Numbered from the stretch's first letter, positions 32,033-42,043 are shown. The stretch: DNA of 64,000 bases from Psychrobacter ciconiae (GCF_904846055.1 NZ_CAJGYV010000001.1:1860001-1924000); one strand, 5' to 3'. Numbers and translations are program-made. Notes: generated by a model from the letters alone, not told the origin.

Positions 32033-32184
32033 GGTTGAGTTTAAAGTTTTAGCGCTTATTTTTTCATAACTTTGTTTGTAATAAAAATTTAACGATTGTT
32101 ATAGTTAATTAAGTTAAATGATATAGTGGTTTTTGGATAGTGTGTTTTATCTGATCTAAATAAATAAGCAAATTAAGGATAGCG

Positions 32185-32811
32185 ATGATGAGCCAAGAGA
32201 CATTAAGTACCATTCAAAACGCCTTTAATGAGCGCCGCTCAATTTATGCGTTAGGAAACGAGTTGCCTGTCGATCCGCAAGCTGTGGTCAACATGGCAGA
32301 ACGCGTGCTATTGCATACGCCATCAGCATTTAACTCGCAGTCCTCGCGGCTTGTGGTCTTGTTTGGTGATGCTCATCACAAGCTTTGGGACATCACCGAA
32401 GCCAAGCTTAAAGAAGCGGTCGGTAATGGCGATTTTTCAAGCACCAAGCAAAAGATCAATAGCTTTCGGCAAGCGGCAGGAACGGTACTGTTTTTTGAAG
32501 ATGAAAAAGTTATCAAAGCGCTGCAAGGCAAATTTGCCCTTTATGCAGATAAATTTCCAGTTTGGGCTCAGCAAACCTCAGCCATGCATCAATATGCCAT
32601 GTGGGTTGAGCTGCGAGCGTTAAATATAGGCGCCAATTTGCAGCATTATAATCCACTCATTGATGGTGATGTTGCCAAAGCATTTGACATTGCTGACTCT
32701 TGGGAGTTGGTCGCACAAATGCCGTTTGGGAACATTAAAGCGCCTGCTGGCGAAAAAACCTATCAGCCGCTAAACGAGCGCATGAAAGTCATCGGCTTAA
32801 CTGACCAGTGA
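32185..32811 (+). CDS. Nitroreductase family oxidoreductase
   Basis: An FMN-dependent oxidoreductase of 208 aa. The N-terminal NERRSIYALG and LLHTPSAFNSQSSRLVVLFGD match the FMN-binding start of the YdgI/HBN1-like nitroreductases, and SAMHQYAMWVELRALNIGANLQHY and the late MPFGNIKAPAGEKTYQP fit that subgroup. AAGGATAGCG stands before two adjacent ATGs (32185, 32188); either may be used. The substrate is unknown. Confidence 0.87.
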   Translation: MMSQETLSTIQNAFNERRSIYALGNELPVDPQAVVNMAERVLLHTPSAFNSQSSRLVVLFGDAHHKLWDITEAKLKEAVGNGDFSSTKQKINSFRQAAGTVLFFEDEKVIKALQGKFALYADKFPVWAQQTSAMHQYAMWVELRALNIGANLQHYNPLIDGDVAKAFDIADSWELVAQMPFGNIKAPAGEKTYQPLNERMKVIGLTDQ

Positions 32812-32843
32812 TCTAGTATTAAGCTGATAACAAAAAGCTAATC

Positions 32844-34358
32844 TTACAATGCCTTAAGCGCTTGCCAAGCTCGTTTGCCATCGCGGCTTGCAAGCGCTGA
32901 AAACCAGCCGCTATGAAACAAATAAGTCGGCTGACTTTGTGCTTGTTTTAAATAATACTGTTGATAATAACGCTGATTAAGATAGTTTGCTAATGCCTGC
33001 TTTGCTTTATGAGCGCGGTCGGCATTGTCTTGCGCTTTGGCGTCTTTGGCAAATAAGGGCTTAGCCATATCATTGAGATGACTTAACCGATTAAGCTGAG
33101 CTAACAGACCTTGCAAAACATCATCATCATCTTGGGGTTTTGACATTAATAGCGCTTTAATATCTTGTTTTTTGATGGTTTTATTGATTTGTGAAGATTG
33201 TTTCTCAAACAGCTTATAAAGCTTGGTTTGCGCTAGTTTTGCTTTTTTGATAGGGGCTTCATTTTGCATGGTGAAAGCAATCAAATCTAATAAGGTGAGT
33301 TGAAATTCTGGCTGAAAAACCGAACTAATGATTTTATCGATAAGCGGTTGTGGATCATCTTGATGGGATTTATGATTATCAAATTCTTGTTGGTGATTAA
33401 GCTTTAGCTCGCTGTCAAGACGTTTTAATTCAAGGCTTTGCTGACGAAAGCGTTTGGTATAATCGGTCATCATAGCTTGCCAATCACAATCAATCTCAAC
33501 ACAAAGATTTGTTGCCACTGAAAGTACCGAAACTAAGCGCTCAAGACCATCCAAAAATGCCTCATAATGGCGATAGTTTGAGCTTTTTTCAGCAATAGCA
33601 CTCATATTGGGCAAAATCTGTAGTAACGCCTGCTGAATGCCTTTTTGCAAAAAGGTAAAAGGAGAGTTGTCACTGGATAAAGTAACGGCAATATCACGGT
33701 AAGTTATTGGCTCGCTAAATGACTGGTTGTTAATGAGTAGTCCGCCGCGCTCGGCTTTGGTAATCGTGGATAAACAAAGCTTATAGCGCTTGCACCACTG
33801 TTTTGCAGTTTCAAATAAAAACGCAGTATCGCCGGACAATAACTCAAATTCAATCTCATGGACACGCGATATTTGTGCCTCATCCGTACCGTTTTTAATC
33901 ACACCAACATCATAAGCCACTTCAATTTGGCCTTTATTATCTGATATTAGCCTTGTGGTACGGTCAATATCGGTCACATATTGCAGGGTTAACTGCTTGG
34001 CAAGTTTTTTTAGAGAAAAGCTGGCTAAAGCTTCGCTCATTGGCGTTGTTTTATAAAGATTCAATTCTGGCATTAACGTTTGACTGTCAATCATATTTTG
34101 GACGTCTTGAGAATCAAGCACTTGATTGTGCTCAAGTCTTGCAGCCAAGCCATCGCCACCAGCTTTCATGGTTTGCACCCAGTGGTCACCTTCTTGGCGG
34201 ATTCGAAGTCCTATATTTTCCCCAGCCAAATCGCGCATTTTAGTATCAAAATAATACGCTGCCATGGGAGTGTGCTTGGCAGATTTAATTTGAACCTGCC
34301 GCAATAGCCCTTTTAAGTGCGCCTTATTAATTAAAAATTTCAGCTCAATTTCGTGCAT
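32844..34358 (-). CDS. CYTH-CHAD protein, probable inorganic triphosphatase (YgiF-like)
   Basis: About 504 aa from ATG 34356-34358, preceded by AAGGG. The N-terminal CYTH domain has the ExExK signature at Glu3, Glu5 and Lys7 (MHEIELKFLI), then YYFDTKMRDLAGENIGLRIRQEG, and binds triphosphate with metal in the tunnel fold. The C-terminal half is a helical CHAD-like region (NYRHYEAFLDGLERLVSVL onwards), rich in Lys, Gln and Asp. E. coli YgiF (433 aa) has the same order. CHAD domains bind polyphosphate, so it may connect with ppk1 at 7 kb, which is inference. Confidence 0.82.
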   Translation of the reverse strand: MHEIELKFLINKAHLKGLLRQVQIKSAKHTPMAAYYFDTKMRDLAGENIGLRIRQEGDHWVQTMKAGGDGLAARLEHNQVLDSQDVQNMIDSQTLMPELNLYKTTPMSEALASFSLKKLAKQLTLQYVTDIDRTTRLISDNKGQIEVAYDVGVIKNGTDEAQISRVHEIEFELLSGDTAFLFETAKQWCKRYKLCLSTITKAERGGLLINNQSFSEPITYRDIAVTLSSDNSPFTFLQKGIQQALLQILPNMSAIAEKSSNYRHYEAFLDGLERLVSVLSVATNLCVEIDCDWQAMMTDYTKRFRQQSLELKRLDSELKLNHQQEFDNHKSHQDDPQPLIDKIISSVFQPEFQLTLLDLIAFTMQNEAPIKKAKLAQTKLYKLFEKQSSQINKTIKKQDIKALLMSKPQDDDDVLQGLLAQLNRLSHLNDMAKPLFAKDAKAQDNADRAHKAKQALANYLNQRYYQQYYLKQAQSQPTYLFHSGWFSALASRDGKRAWQALKAL

Positions 34359-34473
34359 GATTGACCCTTTTATCAAGTAGTTGATGACTGCTATCGTAGG
34401 GCAGAGTGCCGATTTGCACAAGATTTTATTAGCGGTTTAAGACGAAAAAATAAATCAGTTAAAATAATCACCA

Positions 34474-34510
34474 TAAAAAAAGCCGCCTTAATCTATAAGG
34501 CGGCTTTTTT
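34474..34510 (-). terminator. Terminator after aceA
   Basis: The stem aaaaagccgcctta pairs with taaggcggcttttt. A/T runs on both sides make it usable on either strand; it lies just past the aceA stop. Confidence 0.88.
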
Positions 34511-34538
34511 AAGCATTAAAGCGTTAAACCATCGATAA

Positions 34539-36125
34539 TTAACCGAATTGGTTCATGGTGTTTTTAGTTCCACCGGCTTTAAGCGCGTTTTCACCAGAGA
34601 AGATTTCTTTGTGGTCATCGCCAAGGTCAGATCCTGCCATCGCTTGGTGCTTAACCGCTGAAACGCCTTCGCGGATTTCTTTACGCTGAACGCCTGCAAC
34701 ATAAGCCAGCATACCTTCGTCACCGAAGTAGCCTTTTGCCAAGTTGTGCATTTCAAGGGCAGTGGTGTGGTACGTTGGCAAGGTGATGAGGTGATGGAAT
34801 ACACCAGCTTCGCGAGCCGCGTCTTTTTGGAAGTTGCGAGCAAGCTCATCAGCAGCTTTATCAAGCTCAGTACCGTCGTAATCAGCACTCATCAAGTTGT
34901 TCTTGTCGTATGATGATATGTCTTTGCCTTCTTCTTCCCACTTGGCGATAACTTGCTTACGGAAGTTAAGCGTCCAGTTGAACGATGGGCTGTTGTTATA
35001 AACAAGCTTAGCTTGTGGCTGTTGTTCTTTGATGCGATCAACCATCATCTTGATGTGTTCAACATCAGGAGTTGGAGTTTCGATCCAAAGAAGGTCAGCA
35101 CCGTTCTCTAAAGCAGTTACACAGTCAAGAACAACGCGGTCGATGTTGGTCTCTTCACGGAACTGGTAAAGACCGTTTGGTAAACGCTTAGGACGAACCA
35201 ATTTACCATCGTGCTTAAGAAGACTGTCGTTTTCGTTGGCAGTTTCAAGCGTTACTTCTTCCATTTCGATAAAATCGATGTATTTAGAAGCCAAGTCGCC
35301 TGGCTCATTAGATACTGGGATCTTTTGAGTCAATGACGCGCCTTCAGAGTCTGTACGAGCAACGATAACACCGTCGTCAACACCAAGCTCTAAGAATGCA
35401 TAACGGATGGCGTTAAGCTTGGCAATGTAGTCTTCATGAGGAACGGTAACTTTACCAGCTTGGTGACCACACTGTTTTGCGTCTGATACTTGGTTTTCGA
35501 TTTGAAGTGCACAAGCACCCGCTTCGATAAGCTTTTTAGCAAATAGGTAAGTGGCTTCTTCGTTACCGAATCCAGCGTCGATGTCAGCGATGATTGGCAC
35601 AACGTGCGATTCAAAGTTGTCGATTTTATCTTGGATTTCTTTGGTGTCTTGACCGGCTTCTTGAGCAGCTTTTAGCTCACGGAAGTAATCGTTCAATACT
35701 TTAGCGTCAGCTTGACGTAAGAATGTGTAGATTTCTTCAATAAGGTCAGAAACAGCAGTTTTTTCGTGCATTGACTGGTCAGGAAGTGGTCCAAACTCAG
35801 AACGAAGTGCAGCTACCATCCAGCCTGAAAGGTAGATGTATTTTCTTGCAGTAGTGCCGAAGTATTTTTTGTTGGCATACATGGTTTGTTGAGCAACAAA
35901 ACCGTGCCAAGCGCCTAAAGACTGAGTGTATTTTGAATGGTCAGCATCATAAGCTGCCATATCTTCGCGCATGATTTTTGCAGTGTATTTTGCAACGTCT
36001 AAACCAGTTTTAAAACGGTTCTGAACGATCATACGAGCTGCATCAGTTTCGCTAATGTTTTCCCAGTTGCCATATTTCTTTTTTAGTTCACGGATGTGAT
36101 CGATTGCAGATGTATAAGTTGACAT
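34539..36125 (-). CDS. aceA: Isocitrate lyase (long form)
   Basis: Splits isocitrate to glyoxylate and succinate, the first step of the glyoxylate shunt. The 528 aa product is longer than the 434 aa E. coli enzyme and fits the Pseudomonas/Acinetobacter-type isocitrate lyase. The catalytic segment reads KQCGHQAGKVTVPHEDY (KKCGH in E. coli). VIVARTDSEGASLT, LLWIETPTPDVEHIK and NNSPSFNWT are also present. The RBS AAGGAGA is strong. It supplies glyoxylate to GlcB (12.6 kb). No aceK is adjacent. Confidence 0.95.
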   Translation of the reverse strand: MSTYTSAIDHIRELKKKYGNWENISETDAARMIVQNRFKTGLDVAKYTAKIMREDMAAYDADHSKYTQSLGAWHGFVAQQTMYANKKYFGTTARKYIYLSGWMVAALRSEFGPLPDQSMHEKTAVSDLIEEIYTFLRQADAKVLNDYFRELKAAQEAGQDTKEIQDKIDNFESHVVPIIADIDAGFGNEEATYLFAKKLIEAGACALQIENQVSDAKQCGHQAGKVTVPHEDYIAKLNAIRYAFLELGVDDGVIVARTDSEGASLTQKIPVSNEPGDLASKYIDFIEMEEVTLETANENDSLLKHDGKLVRPKRLPNGLYQFREETNIDRVVLDCVTALENGADLLWIETPTPDVEHIKMMVDRIKEQQPQAKLVYNNSPSFNWTLNFRKQVIAKWEEEGKDISSYDKNNLMSADYDGTELDKAADELARNFQKDAAREAGVFHHLITLPTYHTTALEMHNLAKGYFGDEGMLAYVAGVQRKEIREGVSAVKHQAMAGSDLGDDHKEIFSGENALKAGGTKNTMNQFG

Positions 36126-36987
36126 CTAGACTTCTCCTTGGTGAGGTATTAAAAGTTAACACACAAAAAATCAAGTATTGACATGCTCATCATGACAACG
36201 CTGGGCGTGTCACAAGTTTGATTGATCGAAACTCAATTGATGCTGATTTGCCTAACTCATTTAAAAAGTATTGAAGTTCAATCCTTGACTTCCTCCCCCC
36301 GATTGAGGGAATTCCTACTGCTAGACGGCAAAGTCATGCCGCACCTTGATGGTGTCATCAAGATTACTCTATCTTAAAGTTGTGGTTCAAAATTTAGCAC
36401 AGCGTTAAGTTAGAAGAGATGCTTTGTCTCAAATTTGCTTCAGTTTTGTCTTAAAAGCAAGCTTGATAAAATCGTTTTGAGTTTACCGATTATTTTAGCC
36501 GTTGACAACTGATTATCGCGATAATGCTGTAATTAATGATGGTTTGGCGGGTAAACTATGAGTGCAGGACTACTACCCTAAACAACTTTGTCAAAAATTA
36601 CAAGTGATTTAAGCGTAACAATTTATAAGATACGATAAAAACTGATAATCATTACTACTTTTAGTATGTAAATCTAATATCTCAAGTTAACACCTTAATC
36701 TTTACTATCAACGCTTGGCAAAACTCACTGACAAAATTAAAAAATGCTACAATACCAAAAAGGCAATTTGCATCAGCCGGTTGTGCTTAATTGGTATGGA
36801 ATAAACTATAATGCTAGAGGCTATATTTAGCTAGTATATGATTTTTATCGTTAGTATTTTTATATATTATAGTATAATGAAATTAACAGGTTAGTTTTTA
36901 ATTAAGCATTTGGCTTTATATTATTAAGAATAATGTTTAATATCAGCGATTATTGGGCTAAAGATACGACAACAAAGAGAGCAGTGT
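36126..36987. other. 862-nt intergenic region between aceA and the LysR gene
   Basis: No credible gene. It is AT-rich throughout, with TATAAT at 36807-36812 and at 36873-36878 as -10 candidates for the LysR gene but no matching -35. A GC-richer island at 36283-36365 (cttgacttcctccccccga, then gagggaattcc) resembles the ends of IS200/IS605-type elements. The aceA promoter must lie in the first 200 nt but I could not fix it. Confidence 0.5.
36283..36365. mobile_element. Possible IS200/IS605-type end relic
   Basis: cttgacttcctccccccga followed by ttgagggaattcctac has the look of the 3' end of tnpB-type elements: a cytosine-rich hairpin flanked by ttgac and ggaattcc. A second palindromic stretch follows (gcggcat...). 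No tnpA or tnpB remains. The assignment comes from memory of such ends, not alignment. Confidence 0.3.
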
Positions 36988-37980
36988 ATGAATTTGCAGC
37001 GGGTTGATTTAAATTTATTGGTGCATCTTGATGTGCTGCTTCGCGAAAAAAATGTCACTCGCGCCGCTGAGCAGCTTGGCATCACTCAGCCTGCCATGAG
37101 CAATATTTTACGCCGATTGCGCAAATTGTTCAATGATCCATTGCTGGTGCGCTCCTCAGAAGGGATGACCCCAACGGAACGGGCTTTGGAGCTGCAGCCG
37201 CGAATCCGCGAGATTTTGGCAGATTTAACGCAAGTTTTGGAGCCAAGAACGGAGTTTCGACCTTATAGCACCTCGCGCGTATTTCGGATTATGACCTCTG
37301 ATTATGCTGAGGCTACCCTTGTGCCAAAACTGGTCAAAGCGCTCAGGTCAGAAGCACCAAATGTGATCTTGGACTTTTTGACGCCGTCAGATGTGTCTTA
37401 TCGTGATATGGAGCAAGGTCGGGTTGATTTGGCGATCAACCGCTTTAATGAAATCCCGCAAAGCTTTCATCAAGTGCTGGTTTGGCGGGATACTTTCAGT
37501 TGTTTGTTGTCCGCTGACAGCCCTTATGTCAATCGTTTTAACTTAAAAAACTATCTCAAAGGTCAGCACGTTTGGGTATCAAAAACCGGAATGGGGGTAG
37601 GATTTGGGGTCAATCCTGAAAAATCCGGTGGTCTAGGATCTATCGATCAAGCGTTGCAGCGCTTGGGACAAAAGCGTCAAATCAGCGTGTTTACGCGTCA
37701 TTATCAAATGCCGGCGATGCTTGAAGCCAATAAAGATTTGATTGCCACCTTGCCGACACGGGTTGCACGAATGCAGGCAAATAATGAAAGTATTGTGATG
37801 AAAGAGCCGCCGTTTTTTATTCCGGAGTTTGAGTTAACGATGGCATGGTCGCCGCTATTGCAGCATCATCCGGCGCATCGCTGGCTTCGGCAACTGATTA
37901 TGCACGTTGCAAGGCAACTGGTTGCTGAAGAAGAACACAATCAAGACGATGAAATACCTATGATTAATCATCTATTTTAA
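36988..37980 (+). CDS. LysR-family transcriptional regulator
   Basis: A 330 aa regulator. The winged helix-turn-helix (residues 6-65: LNLLVHLDVLLREKNVTRAAEQLG, then TQPAMSNILRRLRKLFNDPLL) is followed by a LysR substrate-binding domain with the NodD/SyrM-like style. AGAGAGCAG is the RBS. It lies upstream of divergent aceA, across 862 nt, so it may control aceA or glyoxylate metabolism; LysR proteins often regulate divergent genes, but the distance weakens this. An IS element sits directly after its stop codon. Confidence 0.88.
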   Translation: MNLQRVDLNLLVHLDVLLREKNVTRAAEQLGITQPAMSNILRRLRKLFNDPLLVRSSEGMTPTERALELQPRIREILADLTQVLEPRTEFRPYSTSRVFRIMTSDYAEATLVPKLVKALRSEAPNVILDFLTPSDVSYRDMEQGRVDLAINRFNEIPQSFHQVLVWRDTFSCLLSADSPYVNRFNLKNYLKGQHVWVSKTGMGVGFGVNPEKSGGLGSIDQALQRLGQKRQISVFTRHYQMPAMLEANKDLIATLPTRVARMQANNESIVMKEPPFFIPEFELTMAWSPLLQHHPAHRWLRQLIMHVARQLVAEEEHNQDDEIPMINHLF

Positions 37981-38842
37981 TAGGGCGTGTTGAACATTGG
38001 GAAGAAATTGATGGCAAAAAAATAGCGAACGGTTAATCTTTAAGTTCTCACACAAAAAAGATGCCGATCGCTATGCCTCGCACGATGCTCACAGATGAAC
38101 ACTGGACAAGACTAAGACCTATCTTACTCGAATTAAATCTCTATGACAAAGTAAATCTTAGGAGAACGGTTGAAGGCGTGCTATATCGGATGCGCGTTGG
38201 TTGTCCTTGGCGTGACTTACCAGAGTATTTTGGCAAGTCTAATACCGTCTACAAAGCATTCCGGCGCTGGTCTGCCAGCAATAAGCTGATTGCGCTGTTT
38301 GAATTATTGATCAAAGGCTCAGACCTTGAATGGGTCTTCATTGATGCCACTCATGTCAAAGCGCATCAGCACAGCAGTGGTGCTCATGAGAATGCTCAGG
38401 CCATTAGTAAAAGCGTTGCAGGTCGAGCGACCAAGATTCACTTAGCCGTTGATGCTCATGGCAATCCCATCATCTTTATTCTATCTGATAGCACCACTCA
38501 TGATGTAAAAGTGGCACCAGACTTGGTAGACAAAGTTGACTTGAGCAACACGGAGATTTTATGTGCTGATAAAGGCTATGATTCTGAGGCACTGCGAGAG
38601 CATATTAAACAGGCAGGAACGCGTGATAATATCCCTCGAAGAGCAAACACTAAGTCCTCTAATGATCATATGGATTGGGACTTGTACAATGTACGTCACT
38701 TAGTGGAAAACGCTTTCGCTAAGCTTAAAAACTATAGGGCAGTTGCCACCAGATTTGATAAGCTCAAGCAGAGTTATGAGAATACGGTCGCGCTCGCTTG
38801 TGCTTATATCTGGCTGAAATTATGAATGTTCAACACCCCCTA
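37981..38842 (+). mobile_element. Complete IS5-family insertion sequence
   Basis: An 862-bp element with terminal inverted repeats matching over 18 positions with one mismatch: left tagggcgtgttgaacatt (37981-37998) and right, reversed, tagggggtgttgaacatt (38825-38842). A TA dinucleotide at both ends may be the target duplication. One intact transposase gene fills it. The left end begins at the base after the LysR TAA. No second copy is in the window. Confidence 0.88.
38061..38825 (+). CDS. IS5-family transposase
   Basis: A 254 aa DDE transposase in a single uninterrupted frame. The N-terminal DUF4096-like region (LTDEHWTRLRPIL, then CPWRDLPEYFGKSNTVYKAFRRW) is followed by the DDE core: Asp in WVFIDATHVKAHQ, Asp in EILCADKGYD and Glu in the exact Y-2-R-3-E-6-K signature (YNVRHLVENAFAKLK). 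All catalytic residues are present, so it is probably active. It resembles the IS427/IS1031 subgroup, many of which need a frameshift; this copy does not. Confidence 0.93.
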   Translation: MPIAMPRTMLTDEHWTRLRPILLELNLYDKVNLRRTVEGVLYRMRVGCPWRDLPEYFGKSNTVYKAFRRWSASNKLIALFELLIKGSDLEWVFIDATHVKAHQHSSGAHENAQAISKSVAGRATKIHLAVDAHGNPIIFILSDSTTHDVKVAPDLVDKVDLSNTEILCADKGYDSEALREHIKQAGTRDNIPRRANTKSSNDHMDWDLYNVRHLVENAFAKLKNYRAVATRFDKLKQSYENTVALACAYIWLKL

Positions 38843-38869
38843 GTCATAGCATTAAAAAATATTTAAATT

Positions 38870-38901
38870 AAAAAACCCAGCTGATATCAGTTGGGTTTTT
38901 T
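38870..38901 (-). terminator. Terminator after purN
   Basis: A long perfect inverted repeat, aaaaacccagctgat with atcagttgggttttt (one G-T pair), faces both strands and ends just before the purN stop. Its core ctgatatcagttggg recurs in the tRNA-Ser terminator at 56 kb. Confidence 0.85.
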
Positions 38902-38913
38902 GAGTATTAAAGC

Positions 38914-39588
38914 TTATAAAACAAGCTTTAAGGGTAAGTTTGGTAAATAAGCGCTTGGTGAATAGTCATCGTTATTAAGTGGTAAAACACCTTTTGCAAG
39001 TAGCAAAATCGTCCACGGTAATAATTGATGCTCAAGCTTTTGAACGCGAGTTTGCAGGCTTTGAGCGCAGTCCTTTGGGCTAACATTAAGCACCGCTTGG
39101 GTTAACACCTGTCCTGAATCAAGCTCAGCGGTTACCAGATGAATGCTGCAACCATGAACGCGGTCGCCGGCGTTGACCGCGCGCTGATGGGTGTCAAGAC
39201 CTTTATAAGCAGGCAATAGGGCAGGATGCAAGTTAATCATCGGCGCAGGGCTATACTCAATAAAATTGGCACTGAGCACGCGCATAAATCCTGCAAGCAC
39301 GATCAAATCTGGCTGCCAGTTGGTTAATTGCTCAAAAGCATATTTTTCAAAGGTTTTTAGCGCCATGCGTTTGCCATTTGCCACGTGCGATAACACCGAA
39401 ACGTTAATTCCTGCATCCTTGGCACGGGAAATGGCAAAGGCATCTTGATTGTTACTGATTACACCAACAATCTCAATTGGCAACGCGCCCGCTTGCATAG
39501 CATCAATAAGCACTTGCAGGTTGCTGCCGTTTCCTGAAACCAAAACCGCAACGCGCAGCTTTGGTTGAGCATCGCTTAAAGTTGCCAT
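38914..39588 (-). CDS. purN: Phosphoribosylglycinamide formyltransferase PurN
   Basis: Transfers a formyl group from 10-formyl-THF to GAR in purine synthesis. The 224 aa product (E. coli 212) shows VLVSGNGSNLQVLIDA, INLHPALLPAYKGLDTH with the catalytic His, GCSIHLVTAELDSGQVLTQ with the catalytic Asp and the last LNVSPKDCAQ. The start overlaps the purM stop by one base (TAATG), so the two are translationally coupled. Confidence 0.96.
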   Translation of the reverse strand: MATLSDAQPKLRVAVLVSGNGSNLQVLIDAMQAGALPIEIVGVISNNQDAFAISRAKDAGINVSVLSHVANGKRMALKTFEKYAFEQLTNWQPDLIVLAGFMRVLSANFIEYSPAPMINLHPALLPAYKGLDTHQRAVNAGDRVHGCSIHLVTAELDSGQVLTQAVLNVSPKDCAQSLQTRVQKLEHQLLPWTILLLAKGVLPLNNDDYSPSAYLPNLPLKLVL

Positions 39589-40637
39589 TAGCGGTATTCC
39601 ACTGCGTTATCCTGACGGCTGACCATCTCGCCGAGCTGCCAAGCCGTTTCGCCCACGTCATTTAGGGTCTGAATGGCAAGCTTAGCTTTGTCTTTTGGCA
39701 CAACAATCACAAAGCCCACGCCGCAGTTAAAGGTGCGGTACATCTCGCTTTGCGCGATATTACCTTCAGATTGTAGCCATGTGAACAGCTCAGAGAACTG
39801 CCAGCTTTGGGTATCAATTTTTGCTGCCAAATCATCGGGCAAAACGCGTGGTAGATTGTCCGTCAAGCCGCCGCCAGTAATGTGCGACATGGCATGGATA
39901 TTGTCATTGCCCAAAGCGTTTTGGAGCGCTTTGATGGCTTTAACATAAATTCGTGTTGGCGCCATCAGCGCATCGGAAATCGGCTTACCGTCAAGCATTT
40001 TATCACTGTTATTGACATCAATTCCGCTTACTTCAATGACTTTGCGAACCAGTGAGTAGCCGTTTGAGTGCGTGCCACTTGATGCCAAAGCAATCAGTAC
40101 ATCACCTTTTGCTACGTTCTCACCGGTGATAACCTCTTCTTCTTCGACCACGCCGACACAAAATCCTGCCAAGTCGTAATCATTGTCTTGGTACATTCCG
40201 GGCATTTCGGCAGTTTCACCACCGATAAGCGCGCAGCCTGATTGTTTACAGCCCTCACCAATGCCTGAAACGACGGTGGCGGCGGTATCAACGTCCAGTT
40301 TGCCCGTGGCGTAATAATCTAAGAAAAATAAGGGCTCAGCACCGCAAACGAGCAAATCGTTAACGCACATCGCCACCAAATCGATGCCAATCGTTTCATG
40401 ACGGTTCAACTGCAAGGCAAGCTTAAGCTTAGTACCAACGCCATCGGTTCCTGAAACCAGTAAGGGCGATTTGTAGCCGGTGGGGATTCGGCAAAGCGCC
40501 CCAAAGCCGCCAAGACCGCCAACAACCTCAGGACGTGAGGTGGCTTTGGCGACCGATTTGATTCGTTGAACTAGAGCATCACCGGCATCAATATCAACGC
40601 CTGCATCCTTGTAGCTTAAAGAGGGCTTGTCACTCAT
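39588..40637 (-). CDS. purM: Phosphoribosylformylglycinamidine cyclo-ligase PurM
   Basis: Closes the imidazole ring to AIR. The 349 aa product (E. coli 345) begins with [21 protein letters not shown] and shows the typical [68 protein letters not shown] and [17 protein letters not shown]. It is the first gene of purM-purN and is divergent from perM; the RBS is weak. Confidence 0.97.
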   Translation of the reverse strand: MSDKPSLSYKDAGVDIDAGDALVQRIKSVAKATSRPEVVGGLGGFGALCRIPTGYKSPLLVSGTDGVGTKLKLALQLNRHETIGIDLVAMCVNDLLVCGAEPLFFLDYYATGKLDVDTAATVVSGIGEGCKQSGCALIGGETAEMPGMYQDNDYDLAGFCVGVVEEEEVITGENVAKGDVLIALASSGTHSNGYSLVRKVIEVSGIDVNNSDKMLDGKPISDALMAPTRIYVKAIKALQNALGNDNIHAMSHITGGGLTDNLPRVLPDDLAAKIDTQSWQFSELFTWLQSEGNIAQSEMYRTFNCGVGFVIVVPKDKAKLAIQTLNDVGETAWQLGEMVSRQDNAVEYR

Positions 40638-40936
40638 GATTGTCTCGCAAATTAAAAAATTGAGTTAAGAAAGATTAAGATAAATGGCAGTATTGGATGG
40701 AAGTTTGCGCATTATACCGAAAAACTGAGACTTACGGCAAAGTAAGCTTGGCAAATCTAAAGAAAGCTTGCAAATTGACAAAAAAATCAGACAATTTTGA
40801 AAAAGTAGGCGGTTTTTCACAAAAGTTCACCGCAATTTTTATGAACTCTGCGATAATCAGGCGATAAGAGGCATGATCTCATTTGGCACCGCAAGTCATA
40901 CAATAAAAAAGCGCTTTTTTGGCAGGATAACCATTT

Positions 40937-42043
40937 ATGTTGCACCAACCTATTGACCCTTTTTTTCGGCGACTGTTTTTTGTCACCATCATTGTCATTG
41001 CGCTTTTGCTGCTGCATTTGATGATGCCGGTCATCATTCCGTTCTTTTTTGCGTTTGTGCTCGCTTATTTATTTAACCCTTTAGTCAGACGATTGTCAAA
41101 ATACGTCAAGCGTTGGATTGCGATCTTGGTGGTTTATACGACCATTACCGTGGGCATGGTGCTGTTTTTGTGGTGGCTTGTGCCAACGCTTTGGCATCAA
41201 ATGCAGTCGGCTTGGGAGTATTTACCCAAGATTTTAACGTGGTATAACGAAACGGTGCGAACGTGGCTGTTTGAGCATGGTCGCGTTCGACTGCCGCCGC
41301 TTGAGCCAAAAGGCGTCTCAGAAACCTTTTTGGAATATATGCAATCGCACTATAAGATTGCTGATGCCAGTACCTTTATGAGCCAAGTGATCGCCTCTAG
41401 CATGAGCTTTATTAACAGTGCCGGATTGATCGTTTTGGTGCCGATTTTAACCTTTTACTTTTTATTCAATTGGGATGCGCGAATTCATTCTTGGAAAATG
41501 GCAATTCCGGCAGCATACAGCCGAAAGGTCATCAGTATTGCTGAAGAGTGTGATGGCGCGCTGATGGCATTTATTAAAGGTCAGCTGCTGGTTATGGTCT
41601 TACTTGGGGTCATTTATGCGGTGCAGCTGCAGTTGATTGGGCTTGAGCTTGGGTTAATCATTGGTATGGGCGCAGGGATTGCCAGTTTTGTGCCGTATTT
41701 GGGCTTTGGTCTTGGTTTTATCGCCGCCATCATCGCAGGGCTGTTTCAATTTGGCTTAGATTGGTTCCATTTGTCCTTAATCGTTGGCGCGTTTTTAATT
41801 GGTCAGGCAGCCGAAGGCTATGTGCTTCAGCCGCTGCTTTTGGGGGATAAAATTGGACTGTCGCCGCTTTGGGTCATTTTTGCGGTGCTGGCAGGGGCAA
41901 GCTTGTTAGGTTTTGTTGGGATGCTGATTGCGCTTCCGGTGTCGGCGGTGATTAATGTGTTGTTCAGGCATTTATACGCTTATTACTTAACTACGGATTT
42001 ATACAAAGGTCGCAAGCAATTGGATTTGTTTACCAAACGCTAA
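40937..42043 (+). CDS. perM: PerM-like AI-2E-family transporter
   Basis: An inner-membrane protein of 368 aa with about eight hydrophobic helices (first at residues 12-45) and a soluble segment between residues 95 and 150. The late motifs ILTFYFLFNWDARIHSWKMAIP and GAGIASFVPYLGFGLGFIAAIIAG are those of the AI-2E/PerM family. Substrates of this family are debated. The order purM-perM-hda is common in gammaproteobacteria and supports the PerM call. AGGATAA precedes ATG 40937. Confidence 0.85.
   Translation: MLHQPIDPFFRRLFFVTIIVIALLLLHLMMPVIIPFFFAFVLAYLFNPLVRRLSKYVKRWIAILVVYTTITVGMVLFLWWLVPTLWHQMQSAWEYLPKILTWYNETVRTWLFEHGRVRLPPLEPKGVSETFLEYMQSHYKIADASTFMSQVIASSMSFINSAGLIVLVPILTFYFLFNWDARIHSWKMAIPAAYSRKVISIAEECDGALMAFIKGQLLVMVLLGVIYAVQLQLIGLELGLIIGMGAGIASFVPYLGFGLGFIAAIIAGLFQFGLDWFHLSLIVGAFLIGQAAEGYVLQPLLLGDKIGLSPLWVIFAVLAGASLLGFVGMLIALPVSAVINVLFRHLYAYYLTTDLYKGRKQLDLFTKR

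Noticed and set aside
37981..38842. Composite transposon around the purine genes
   Set aside because: Only one IS copy is present in the window and purN-purM-perM-hda is in its normal order.
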